In this document: positions 21,601-31,751 of the stretch, piece after piece | Numbering within the stretch: the stretch's first letter is position 1 | How the letters are laid out: every line of letters begins with the position of its first letter | NCBI GenBank assembly: GCA_022457155.1 | Contig: JAJGOT010000155.1 | Location: forward strand, 1,459,001-1,523,000 | Length of the DNA: 64,000 nt | Source: Cladopsammia gracilis | Lineage: Eukaryota > Cnidaria > Anthozoa > Scleractinia > Dendrophylliidae | Direction: 5' to 3' | Position numbers and translations under genes: made by a program | Notes under the pieces: generated by a model | What the model was told of the DNA's origin: nothing | The model's database searches: none | The model's input: the letters and a program-made list of their open reading frames with translations, nothing else

Positions 21601-22915
21601 CATCCCTACATTTTCAATCTTCACCCCCATTTTACATTATTTGAACTGGAGTGAAAAACGGGGTTAATTTCATCAGTGCGGTCCAGTGTGCTATATATCC
21701 CATCCCTACATTTTCAATCTTCACCCGATTTTTACATTATTTGAAGGGGAGTGAAAAACGGGGTTAATTTCATCAGTGCGATCCAGTGTGCTATATATCC
21801 CATCCCTACACATCCAATCTTCACCCCCATTTTACATTATTTGAACGGGAGTGAAAAACGGGGTTGATTTCATCAGTGCGAAACAGTGTGCTATATATCC
21901 CATCCCTACACATCCAATCTTCATCCCCATTTTACATTATTTGAACGGGAGTGAAAAACGGGGTTAATTTCATCAGTGCGGTCCAGTGTGCTATATATCC
22001 CATCCCTACACATCCAGTCTTCACCCCCATTTTACATTATTTGAACGGGAGTGAAAAACGGGATAAATTTCATCAGTGCGGTCCAGTGCGCTATATATCC
22101 CATCCTCACACATTCAATCTTCACCCGATTTTTACATTATTTGAACGGGAGTGAAAAACGGGGTTAATTTCATCAGTGCGGTCCAGTATGCTATATATCC
22201 CATCCTTACACATTCAATCTTCACCCCCATTTTACATTATTTGAACTGGAGTGAAAAACGGGGTTAATTTCATCAGTGCGAACCAGTGTGCTATATATCC
22301 CATCCTTACACATTCAATCTTCACCCCCATTTTACATTATTTGAAGGGGAGTGAAAAACGGGGTTGATTTCATCAGTGCGATCCAGTATGCTATATATCC
22401 CATCCTTACACATTCAATCTTCACCCCCATTTTACATTATTTGAACGGGAGTGAAAAACGGGGTTAATTTCATCAGTGCGGTCCAGTGTGCTATTTATCC
22501 TATCCCTACACATCCAATCTTCACCCCCATTTTACATTATTTGAACGGGAGTGAAAAACGGGGTTAATTTCATCAGTGCGAACCAGTGTGCTATATATCC
22601 CATCCCTACACATCCAATCTTCACCCCATTTTACATTATTTGAACGGGAGTGAAAAACGGGGTTAATTTCATCAGTGCGGTCCAGTGTGCTATATATCCC
22701 ATCCTTACACATTCAATCTTCACCCCCATTTTACATTATTTGAACGGGAGTGAAAAACGGGGTTAATTTCATCAGTGCGGTCCAGTGTGCTATATATCCC
22801 ATCCCTACACATCCAGTCTTCACCCCAATTTTACATTATTTGAACTGAAGTGAAAAACGGGTTTATTTTATTAGTGCGGTCCAGTGTGCTACCCGAATTT
22901 TACATTATTTAAGCG
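18700..22915 (+). repeat. 100-bp satellite array, about 42 units
   Basis: The unit is close to 100 bp. It contains ACATTATTTGAACGGGAGTG, then AAAAACGGGGTTAATTTCAT, then CAGTGCGGTCCAGTGTGCTA and TATATCCCATCCCTACACAT. Units differ by small variant blocks (ACATCCAATC or ATTTTCAATC; GCGGTCC, GCGATCC or GCGAACC). Two units near 19300-19400 lack about 18 bp (GGGGTCCAGTG). A seven-unit higher-order copy places 20470-20700 and 21171-21401 exactly 701 bp apart. Edges are diverged at about 18700 and 22860-22915. No coding role: its short frames are by-products of the period. Confidence 0.97.
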
Positions 22916-23912
22916 GGGTAGTGCCATTTCCAGTTTTTTTTCAACATTGAAGGGGTGAGAGGGAGGAGGGCTGCTCCACCAAATGTTACGCGGGCTGTAG
23001 TCTGTATTGTTGCTTAATTCGAAGTTGTAACTTACTTGACAGTTCTCGCTGCGGGGAAGTATACGTCCACTACTTACGTTTAGGATCTTTCAACAAGTTC
23101 CACGACACAGGTTTTTGCTGCTCTAACTTAGCTCTAACGTATTGCTACTCATTCAAAACGTCACGAGTATATTCACGTCTTATTGACTATTTTCCAGGAG
23201 GTTACTTCATTTTGTTATGTTATGTTTACGGCAGCATTTATTTTCAACTTAGGGTGAGACTAAGGTGCACAGAACCAATGGAAAACACAGTATGTGACTC
23301 AGTACAACTTTTGTGTGGTACGTGTTCTTTACTCAAAATAAAATTTGCATTATACAAGTTGTGAACTGGACTCAAAACGTACGTTGTGAGAAACTTAACT
23401 ATTCACAGAGATAACATTGCTGTTGAGTTTATTCAACGGTGAGTGATTTAACTTTCTGCATCTACGTAGTAGCATGTCTGAAAGACATAATAGCCTTAGC
23501 CTAAAATAAAAGCTATATTCACCGAGGGGGCAATACACCTAAATGTTTTGCAACACTCGGGCTAAACATTTAGCACTATTCTTACAGTATCTCTTTGAGG
23601 TTTCAAGCGATTTAAAAATGCCATCATAGGCTTACAGTGGAAGGTGTCATAAAATTGTAAATATTTTCTGTAGATGTAAATTTGTTTGTAAACGAGGAGA
23701 AAGGGATTTTTCTAATTAGTTGGGAAGTAATAAAGATTTAATGACCAACACGAAAGTGCTCTAGTGCTGCCAAGGGGTGAGCATTCATCCAATATAATAA
23801 AAATACACGAGTATAGTGCCCCCTTTAGAAAGATTACAACATTAAGGTTCCCGAAAGTACCTTTGTCGTGTGCTTCCCAATCCCACACAAACTTACAAAA
23901 CCCTCTTAAATT
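22916..23912. other. Intergenic, nothing recognised
   Basis: No exon or repeat could be supported between the satellite edge and the minus-strand frame at 23913. Confidence 0.4.
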
Positions 23913-24293
23913 TTAAGTGCAGCCTTTTACTATGACAGCACCACTAGTTCCATGAAGATGGGTGTCAACATACACGATGTTCTGCGGAGTAACCACGAAC
24001 AACGAGGTCTTCTCGTTAACTATGATATTTACAAAGTGGGTCGTAATTTCCCTCAAATCATTCAGCTGTCCACATAAGGTTGACAACTGGTGTTCATCTT
24101 TCATCCTTACTGGTAATGCCTCTTCCACAGAAATATTGGTGAAAGCGTAGAGAGCGATAGCTTCTTCAACAGACAAATATCTGTTAGGAAGTCTGTCACG
24201 ACAAATATCGTACATCATATTTCCAAGCTCCACACAGCCGCAAAATATTCTTATTACATTATCGAGCAGGAATCCTTTGTCTGGAATTTGCAT
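23913..24293 (-). CDS. Unrecognised 126-residue frame, possible protease-like domain fragment
   Basis: One uninterrupted minus-strand frame, starting MQIPDKGFLLDNVIRIFCGC and ending AVIVKGCT before TAA. Ordered features are a helical stretch with CVELGNMMYDICRDRLPNRY, a SVEEAIALYAFTNISVEEAL segment, and a C-terminal beta-rich part, KTSLFVVTPQNIVYVDTHLH then GTSGAVIV. The VDTHLHG..GAVI pattern resembles the Asp-x-His region of papain-fold deubiquitinase-like domains found in cnidarian proteins, but this is from memory of motif shape only, and no upstream catalytic Cys region is visible. It may be the last exon of a larger gene or a truncated remnant. Length, frame integrity and biased composition favour genuine coding origin. 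Confidence 0.45.
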   Translation of the reverse strand: MQIPDKGFLLDNVIRIFCGCVELGNMMYDICRDRLPNRYLSVEEAIALYAFTNISVEEALPVRMKDEHQLSTLCGQLNDLREITTHFVNIIVNEKTSLFVVTPQNIVYVDTHLHGTSGAVIVKGCT

Positions 24294-24299
24294 ATTTTC

Positions 24300-25000
24300 T
24301 TTTTTTTTTACAAAAAGATATGCAATGAGAATAGAAATTAAACTGCATGCATTACTTCCATTGCGTCCATTAAAGGTGTTTGGCTTATCTCTTTAGGAAA
24401 ATGCGTATCAAGAAATGGTCTATTGTACCGGGTCAAATTCGCACATTAAGATTTAAACAATAGGTCTTTTGTTTTAAGTGACACTGACACTGCCGAAACC
24501 ACGCCGAAAAGTTCGTGCATGATCGCAAAATCTTCGGCTTGACAACCTGAGCGCGTGCATCTTTCCGAAATAGACTCATAAAACTGGTTCGGTCTAAGAT
24601 TTTCGTTTTCATTTCGGTAGAATGTGCGCTCATACAAGCGCACTTTAGCGCAATTAAAGGTGTGACTTTTAGGGAGGTGTTATTTTTTTGCTTCAAAACG
24701 CCATGTGCATTCATGAATAAAGATAAAAACACGTATTTACATAAACAATTATTTTCCGCGGCGTAAGATTTAAATGCTTTCACCTCGGAACTAAAAGCCG
24801 TAGTAAAACAAAAATCCAAAATAAAACGAGTCGAGTACATTGCTAGTTTGTTATCCGATGAAAGTAGCTGCCGTTAGCCTCGCAAAATAGACTTTCAGGC
24901 ATGATGAATAAAGCAACACGTTCACGTAACAACTGTTTGCGCGGCTACAAGATTTGAATGATTTATAAATGAGAAGGAAGCTCGTTTAATTTAAACCTTA
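24300..25000. other. Non-coding, with a diverged duplicated phrase
   Basis: The segment about 24705-24790 (ATGAATAAAGATAAAAACAC, then CGGCGTAAGATTTAAATG) resembles 24900-24965 (ATGAATAAAGCAACACGTTC, then CGGCTACAAGATTTGAATG). This looks like an old local duplication. A 135-codon minus frame crosses it but shows no family feature. Confidence 0.35.
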
Positions 25001-25105
25001 AGAACGTAACCAATGTGTTGTTGTCAGAGGAATTTTTATGCCTCGCTGTTGTTAGTTTGTCGTGTCAGTTATAGCTCTGTACCTCCCTCACGGGGAACTT
25101 GCCAC

Positions 25106-25640
25106 TTAGCTCGGTCCCGCCGAAGATTCATCGGAAATTTTGAATTTCCCTCGCTTGTTATAAGCCATTGTTTCACCGTTGATCGTTTTTGCCCTTACAT
25201 GGACAAAAACGATCAAGAATACAATAGCTATTGTTGTCGAATTTGACCCGCTTTTCTTGATACGTGCCAAGCACAAATTAATATCCTCAGCTATGCGCTT
25301 CGAACGCAATGGGCGTGACACTGGCAGTTCCTCGACTATCTTGGAAAACTCTGTCAGTTCATTGTCTGCTGAAGTGGAATCTGCATTTTCTTCATCTTCT
25401 TCTTCGTCTGCTTCGTCTTCTTCACATTCCAATTCATCAGCAGGATGACCTCTTCTGCCAACTTGGCAAAATCGCCCTCGGTTTTACACGCCAATTCTCG
25501 AAATGAATGTAATTCACCCGATAACACAGACGCAAATGCTTTCAAGCCGGCTGCAACTTGCTTTAAACAGAAGTCCTTCTTCTATAACTGAGAAAGCTTT
25601 CCTTTCGTCACACGTTCACTTGAAGATAAAGCGGTATACC
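25106..25640 (-). pseudogene. Frameshifted acidic coding remnant, unrecognised
   Basis: Minus-strand sense continues across at least two frames. It starts with a possible EEGLLFK piece near 25570, then KAFASVLSGELHSFRELACK and TEGDFAKLAEEV (25545-25450). A frame change leads to HPADELECEEDEADEEEDEE, NADSTSADNELTEFSKIVEE and LPVSRPLRSKRIAEDINLCL (about 25445-25270). The acidic run of about 20 residues followed by a basic segment suggests a nuclear or chromatin-type linker, but no domain is identifiable. The lack of GT/AG pairs at the shifts suggests decay rather than splicing. It could belong with the minus-strand remnants at 23913 or 27271-31332. Confidence 0.4.
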
Positions 25641-25834
25641 ATGACGCCTAAAGGAAATAAAAAACAGCTCAGCTATGCCTCATCAGCCTACAGCGATTCC
25701 AATGATCGGTATAAATTTAGAGACACTTCAAACAACGGCATGGAATCATGGTAACCACGGGGAACAGCTACATCACCACTTCTGCACATCAGACCAAATT
25801 AACAGCCTATAATAAGATATACAGTATAACAATT

Positions 25835-25984
25835 AACAATTATTGGATGAGGTTGAGCATGATAGCGATAATTATCAAGGCCAAAGTTTGTGTAATCTGT
25901 CGAAGCCGAAGGCTGAGGCGGATAACACAAACTGAGACCTTGATAATTATCGCTATCATGCGAAAACCGAATCCAATAATTGTT
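25835..25984. repeat. 150-bp fold-back MITE
   Basis: AACAATTATTGGAT and ATCCAATAATTGTT are the outer ends. The inner arms GATAGCGATAATTATCAAGG and CCTTGATAATTATCGCTATC pair perfectly. The loop contains GAAGCCGAAGGCTGAGG. Similar elements are abundant in anthozoan genomes. Confidence 0.85.
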
Positions 25985-26077
25985 TTATTATGCATATTCC
26001 TGAGCTGCACTTGTAAAGACAAGAGCGCGCACAAAAAATGATCAATGCACAGCAGTCAACTTGTAAGTAAACAACTT

Positions 26078-26159
26078 ACGTCACTTCTGCATGCATAAAA
26101 CTATTGTCTGTAGGTATGACGTCACTTCTGCATGCATAAAACTATTGTCTGTAGGTATG
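26078..26159. repeat. Perfect 41-bp direct duplication
   Basis: Two identical, adjacent 41-bp units start ACGTCACTTCTGCATGCATA and end GTCTGTAGGTATG. Each carries TGACGTCA or ACGTCA (CRE-type) and GCATGC. Identity implies a recent tandem duplication. Confidence 0.93.
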
Positions 26160-26545
26160 ACGTAACATAAACAGCAAGCAATAATTAGCTGCGTGCTTAT
26201 AGCCAATCAAAATCGAGCTAGTGACACCAATGTATAATAATAATAATTATCACATCTCACTTTTTTCTATTGAGGAACTTTCATTTGCAGTCTTGCATTC
26301 ATCTACACTGATCACACCTTTGAAAACCTGTATTTAGAGAACAAGACAAAAAGGTTACACAATAAAAATACCCATTTGGTACATCACACTACACACAAGC
26401 CACTAAGGCTACTTGTGTAGAAGAGGCAGAAAGCTCCGAAAAAAACTGTTGCGGGATGACGCACAAAGTTAGTCTGCAAAAATAACTGTTTCCAACAAAA
26501 GAAATTATGTCAAATTATTTTCCTCCCTTGTTCCTGTGACTCCCA

Positions 26546-26908
26546 GAGGTATGACGGCGAAAGGTTTGTGCTCCTGGCAGATTTAACAAAGTTTGATCGG
26601 ACTGCGGGATAGGGGCCTTACAAAACAGGACCTAGGAGCTTGGTGTATGGATAACAACGAGAGGTTTAACGTGCCACATTTAGACACAATCTTTTGCATG
26701 TTGCATGGAAATAGTGATCCCAAGGATAGTGTTAACTGTTACCAATCAAGGCAGCTTGCAGTTCCATTTTCGTTTCATAAATGGACGGAAAAACGCCTTC
26801 TGTGTAAAAAGAAATGAAGGAATTTATCTCCCTTGATCAGCAGCAGCTCCTCTTTGAATCTGTTTCCACCGCTGATCTCTTGGTACTTATGGAAACTACA
26901 AAGTAACG
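26546..26908 (+). pseudogene. Unrecognised frameshifted coding remnant
   Basis: Sense-like peptides run on the plus strand in three shifted frames: YDGERFVLLADLTKFDRTA (26549-26607), then LTKQDLGAWCMDNNERFNVP and HLDTIFCMLHGNSDPKDSVN (26617-26735), then MKEFISLDQQQLLFESVSTA with DLLVLMETTK (26814-26906) to TAA. The last has a strong amphipathic leucine pattern. No family recognised. The abrupt shifts suggest a dead gene or transposon piece inside the introns of the minus-strand pseudogene region. Confidence 0.3.
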
Positions 26909-28561
26909 TGATATTATCGCAACATTTATTGTACAAAACAATTCAAAACCACAAAACTGAGCGTAAACAGATTGAATTAAAAGAAGATGAGTTTTATTTG
27001 CATTTGAATAAAAATCCATTTTCATATGAAAGGTTGTGCACATTGCCTCGCTTTGACAACGAGGCATAACGTAACTTGGAAATGGCCTATTATAGGCACG
27101 CCAAATGGGATACAATTAATAAACAAGGGCTCAATAAAGTAAAAAAAAACTGATGAAAAAAAAAAACGTGAAACGTTGCTGCAAAATATCCAATAACTAC
27201 ATATGGCAACAGTTTGCATCAAGGGAAAATACAATAGTAGAAGTTGCTAAAAATACTAATCAGGTCTAACCTTCAAGCTTTCCCATGTTGTAGACCCTAT
27301 GAGAAAGGGAGTAGTGGCAACGTTCCATCTGTTTTCTGAAATGGGAAATAGCCATCAAAATTTTTTCGCCATCACCATCCACTTTAGTATTGGAAACAGC
27401 AAATCTTGAGGCTAATTGATTATACTGCTGACCATACAACTCCTTGGCAGCTTCACACAGCACTTTATCCCTTTTTCATATTTTTAAGATGCGTAGTTTT
27501 CACCAAGAACTCTCCCTTTTCTGTGAAATGGTGGCTCTTTTGGAGGTTTGAGAATTCTGCTCCTCTGAAATAATAGCAGTGAAAAGCAAGTAAACTCTTA
27601 GTAGTAATAAAGAAATACTAGATTATCAGTTGAGGCCTTGTCATCACAAGGAAAATACAAGTTATACATTGTTCTAGGCGTTTGAGCAACGGTCATTTAC
27701 CAGCACAAAAATTCTTACTCTGGGCACTATGATGTAACTCATCTTTCCACCAAGACAACACATCAGCTGACACATGAAGCTCTTCAAACTGTGTTGAGAG
27801 ATTCCTTTCAGCATTTAAAGTTGCATATTTGGCTGTGTAGGCAAATTAAAATTGATGTTAAGAACTGAAACTGAATAAACTGACATTTTCTCAGTAAAAT
27901 GACATCAATGAATAACAAGGAGCTTTGATCCTAAAAATTGTAATCATTACAGAGTATATATCAGGGCAAGTGATTAATGCCTAATTTATTTGTACAATTT
28001 TACTTCTATATTTTGGGCTAAGAACAACTTCTAGCCAAGGGTCATTTTCTAATCAACTGAAAAAAAAAACATCTACCTTTGAATACCTTTCTGCTAGTCT
28101 GAGGCATTCTCTTTTCCTTTTTTCAATTCCAGTGAATAGCGTGCTCTGTAAGCAATTCTTTGTGTCCCATTTATTAAAAAGATAATTTCAAATAAATATC
28201 TTTTTGAATCTTGAAAGGCACTATAACATGCCATAACTAATGATATAAAACAAGGCACAGTAGCAGCTCTATTATTTAAGTACTGGGGGACTTATTTAAT
28301 TCCAGGACCTAATAAAGAGGAGGGCCTATTTGAAATAAAAAATTATCACGTAAAGACTTTAAATCAGGGTAAACAGAAGTATTACCTTCAGGATATGTTC
28401 AGATGGTAAGTAAGTTAGTAAGGCTGCCCTATTTTTTTAGCCCTCAATGGTTATTATGGGCAGCCTGTACTCTCTCTATATTTAACAGTAGTTTTAATAT
28501 AATGTAAATCAATGCAGAGTACAAAATTAAAATAATAAAGTTGTTGTTGACAGTGGCTAGT

Positions 28562-28679
28562 GATATCCACTGGATAAATTACTATCCAGTTGATAAGCAT
28601 TAACAAAACCCATTGTGTTATCCGGTGGATAATGATTTATTCAGTGGATAGCAGTATCCACCTTTTGAACAACCGGGGT
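28562..28679. repeat. GTTGTTCAAA MITE, copy 1 (worn)
   Basis: Palindromic TATCCACTGGATAAATTACT and ATTTATTCAGTGGATAGCAG modules, ending CCTTTTGAACAACCGGGG. Better preserved copies lie at 46091 and 51451. The left end is eroded. Confidence 0.75.
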
Positions 28680-28689
28680 CAGTTGGGTA

Positions 28690-28825
28690 TTTACAGAGCG
28701 CGACAGGGGAGTTGGACTTGGGACTATCAAGAAAAAATCCAGCTAGTGGCAGGGCACAGGATTTCAACCAGGGACCTCCAGATTTCATATTCAGTGCCCA
28801 CTCAGCAATGCTGTCTTATTATTTA
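28690..28825 (-). repeat. tRNA-derived SINE-like fragment
   Basis: Read on the minus strand, GGTCCCTGGTTGAAATCCTG resembles an RNA polymerase III B box in a tRNA 3' half, preceded by GAGTGGGCACTGAATATG. No cloverleaf can be completed, so it is not a functional tRNA gene. Confidence 0.35.
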
Positions 28826-29767
28826 GAGCAAAAGAGAATAATGCATCTTCTACACCAGTGAGCCACAATCTGATACATTTCCTAAACAGCAAGCCAAATT
28901 ATATAGTGCAAAAAAGTATACAGCTGTACATACCGATAGACACCCATTTTATATCACAATCTAATGAAACAGTTGGTGGGATTGACTTAAAAAAGCCACC
29001 AGTTGAACCATCATGATCATTAAATGGCTGCATTTCATGGATGAGCTGATCACAAGGTCCATGCGAAGCATGCGGGTGACAATCAAAACAGTGGACAACA
29101 GCTACATGCTGTGAGCATTTCATACAACTTGATTCGTTCACTGCATTTCCAGCTACTGTGATGTTCATCAAAGTTGAATGCAAAGATCCCCAGCTTTCAT
29201 TTAAGATAGTACTCTGCTGCTCCCAGTTCTACTTTGGTGCCTTGGATGCTCTACTAAAAGTTCATTGGCTGCTTGCAAAACACTAGCCAAATCAGCTAGA
29301 ATAAAAATATGATTATATTTAATAATAACAAAAATAATATTAACTAGTTTTATAGCTACTGCTTAAGTGCTAATGGCAAAGAAGAGGGAATAATTTAAAG
29401 AAAATTTAAAAGTATATTAAGTACTAGCAAGCTGTAATGGCTACAAATATGACACATAGAAGGCACTTATTAAAACACTCATTCTCAAATTTTTGGTGAC
29501 CTGTAGGTGCATGAACTGGGTTCTCAATTCAATTTATTGTGTACATGTGATCTAATAAATGTTAATCCAACAATGAAAACCGCAAACTGTATTCAGTCAC
29601 CTTAAATTTTAGGCAACTGGTATTCATCCAGTATCAATGGTATACAGTAAAAAAAGGTTCATAAGTTTAGCTTCAGCCGAGGAAGATAGTTGGTCCACAC
29701 CAGTGGCAGTGCACCAATCAATTAATCTACAATATAAAACAACTTGCATTAGCTTTTGCATTTACAG

Positions 29768-30067
29768 CAGGGTTCATACTCTTTTCAGATTTTAAAATTC
29801 CATGACTTTCCATGACCTTTTCAAATTTTTCATGACCAAGAGTTCAACAGTCGTTTACAAAATTTTATCAAAATGATCATTTTTGTTAATTTTTCATCTT
29901 GCGTTATTATTCCCACAACGTATACTGCCTTAGTGATTTTGTACCATGAACATAATTTTCCATGACTTTCCATGACCCACACTTAAATTCCATGACTTTC
30001 CAGGCCTGGAAATTAAATTATACAATTCCATGACTTTCCAGGTTTTTCCATGACTGTACAAACCCTG
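29768..30067. repeat. Terminal-inverted repeat with CCATGACTTTCCA modules
   Basis: Starts CAGGGTTCATACTCTTTTC and ends TGACTGTACAAACCCTG. CCATGACTTTCCA occurs five times within about 250 bp. CAGGGTT ends with internal 'catgactttccatgac' repeats are a widespread non-autonomous DNA transposon type in animals; hAT-like is an inference. TACAG on both flanks may be part of a target duplication. Confidence 0.6.
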
Positions 30068-30679
30068 TACAGTGCTATACTACTATTACCGGGTCAGGGT
30101 CACTCAAACAAAATTGATCAATTATCAGATTACTGACAGGATGCAAACAATTCCATCTAAAGTTGTTTGAACCAATTAGAAGGGAACAGTTTTGATTTAA
30201 ATGCCACTCAACTTATAGTTGGAATTCATTGTTCTTGTTCTGGGTAAACTTTCTATTTCTCTCCTCCATGTACACTGTACACTATCACAAGCCACATATA
30301 AATATTTTGACAATGTGGGTGTGTTATTTTAGAGCTTAAACCATGGTCCCCAAAATATAATGCTACAGATGGTGTGGAGATAATTATATATGAATTTCAT
30401 TTTCAAGAGGTTAAAACAATACTTAATATTTTAGACTGTATTCATTCGTAAAAATAATATTGTTTTTAACATAAGAAAATGAATTTTGTATTATCAAGCC
30501 ACCGTGCAATTTTCATTTTACTATTTAACAAATGAAGAAGCCAAAGCCATGTATTATACTGTCATGGAACACAACCCAGCGGGAATTTGAGAGCACAAGA
30601 GAAATTTAGAAAGCATGAGCCACAGGCAAGTGTTTTCTGATGTTCTCACAACATCCCGGGTGGGTTTATTGCGCTGGAA

Positions 30680-30940
30680 CAGTGGCGGATCCAGGGGGAG
30701 GGTCGGGGGGAGGGGTCTGGACCCCCCTATCAGACTTGTGTCTCCCATGTGGTTTATAAAAATAATAGAATTAAATTGTTTTATACATAGTTGTTTCACT
30801 TCCACCAATTGACTGATTGTCAAGTTTTTGACTTAACAAACGCTTTTCGCCTCTCAGGAATGCCGGAAATGGCTTTTTAGAGGGTAAAATCGACAACAAA
30901 TTTCCGGGACATGCACCAGGACCCCCTGGATCCGCCCCTG
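30680..30940. repeat. CAGTGGCGGATCCAGG-ended MITE
   Basis: CAGTGGCGGATCCAGGGGGA and ACCCCCTGGATCCGCCCCTG are inverted ends about 220 bp apart. Non-coding. The ends resemble non-autonomous hAT-type elements of many animals. It lies only 18 bp from the 3' border of exon 2 of the minus-strand pseudogene. Confidence 0.75.
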
Positions 30941-31363
30941 CAGTAAACGAGCCTCACCTGAAACGGCATCACTGATCGGCATCATTTTTTCTACCTCTTG
31001 GACGGTATTGACAATGAGTTTTACATCGACTCGTTAGAGAGTCCTTGTAAAAACGATAACTCGCCGGAGCTCTAGTTTTTCTTACAGTTGAGGTAGAAGA
31101 AGTAGAACTTCGAGACTCCGACGACTGTGTGGCATGGCCTCGCTTCGCGCTTTTGAGTGCTTTCTAGGCTCTTTCTGAAATCTCGGAAAGCACAAGTGGT
31201 TTTTTTCGCTTTTTACCACGACCTAAGTCAACAAAATTTTAAATTTTCTATAACTGGGATTTACAATAGCAACGATTAAAGCGTAAATAAACAATTTATG
31301 ATGCAACGAAAAGCACTTACTCGATCCGCCATGTTGTTTTAAATCCAGCTTTGACATAAACTT

Positions 31364-31472
31364 GTTACCAGTCACCGTAGAACGCAGACAAGCCCAGATT
31401 ATGTATATGAGTTAATTCGGTGTCAAATAGCAATTATTGCTATGAGATAATCTCGTCTCGAGGACATGTTGG
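31364..31472 (-). promoter_or_regulatory. 109-bp block identical to 12403-12511, putative minus-strand promoter
   Basis: Reverse complement is base-for-base equal to 12403-12511. On the minus strand it lies exactly 31 bp before ATGGCGGATCGA (31332). The 31-bp spacers of the two copies are only loosely alike (both contain TTTATG..CA and lead into ATGGCGG), so identity stops sharply at the block edge. The upstream side abuts the kB-like tandem array at 31473. Confidence 0.7.
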
Positions 31473-31751
31473 TTGGAAAGTCCCTTTCCAACTACTGTCC
31501 TCCAGTCCCTACGGGACTGGAAGAAGTGAGTTGGAAAGTCCCTTTCCAACTACTGTCCTCCAGTCCCTACGGGACTGGAAGAAGTGAGTTGGAAAGTCCC
31601 TTTCCAACTACTGTCCTCCAGTCCCTACGGGACTGGAAGAAGTGAGTTGGAAAGTCCCTTTCCAACTACTGTCCTCCAGTCCCTACGGGACTGGAAGAAG
31701 TGGTTGGAAAGTCCCTTTCCAACTACTGGAAGTCCCTTTCCAACTACTGTC
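31473..31751 (-). repeat. 58-bp tandem repeat carrying NF-kB-type decamers
   Basis: Four full 58-bp units start at 31473, 31531, 31589 and 31647, and a fifth partial one at 31704. Each has two small palindromes, TTGGAAAGTCCCTTTCCAA and CCAGTCCCTACGGGACTGG. On the minus strand each unit contains GGGACTTTCC, the classical kB decamer, at 31475, 31533, 31591, 31649 and 31706 (left edges). A shortened copy at about 31729 has lost it. The array sits 143-376 bp upstream of the minus-strand ATG at 31332, a promoter-like place. Function is inference. Confidence 0.9.

Larger units (their letters stand above)
27271..31332 (-). pseudogene. KDZ-transposase-like cysteine-cluster gene remnant
   Basis: Minus-strand exons with splice borders: 31332-31321 (MADR, GTAAGT donor), 31222-30958 (GKKRKKPLVLSEISERA, stop, then KALKSAKRGHATQSSESRSS, and after a frameshift DVKLIVNTVQEVEKMMPISD), 29295-28934, 28145-28077 (STLFTGIEKRKRECLRLAER), 27832-27719 (KYATLNAERNLSTQFEELHV) and 27564-27271. 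The 29295 exon has one frameshift and encodes a Trp-centred NESWGSLHSTLMNI, then a cysteine cluster CMKCSQHVAVVHCFDC, HASHGPCDQLIH, PFNDHD. That order matches the CxC cluster before the catalytic core of Kyakuja-Dileera-Zisupton transposases. The later exons look like the helical C-terminal part (DGDGEKILMAISHFRKQMER), so the catalytic middle is missing. A B-box-like zinc finger is the alternative reading of the cluster. An in-frame stop, several frameshifts and phase mismatches make it a pseudogene. Confidence 0.55.

Noticed and set aside
19192..22712. Many 60-70 codon frames on both strands
   Set aside because: All lie in the 100-bp satellite and repeat the same translation.
25179..25448. 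Ser-rich plus-strand frame (89 codons)
   Set aside because: It is the complement of the acidic minus-strand remnant: the TCT/TCC run is the antisense of GAA/GAC codons.
28690..28825. Functional tRNA gene on the minus strand
   Set aside because: Only a B-box-like 3' half is visible. No acceptor stem or A box pairs with it.
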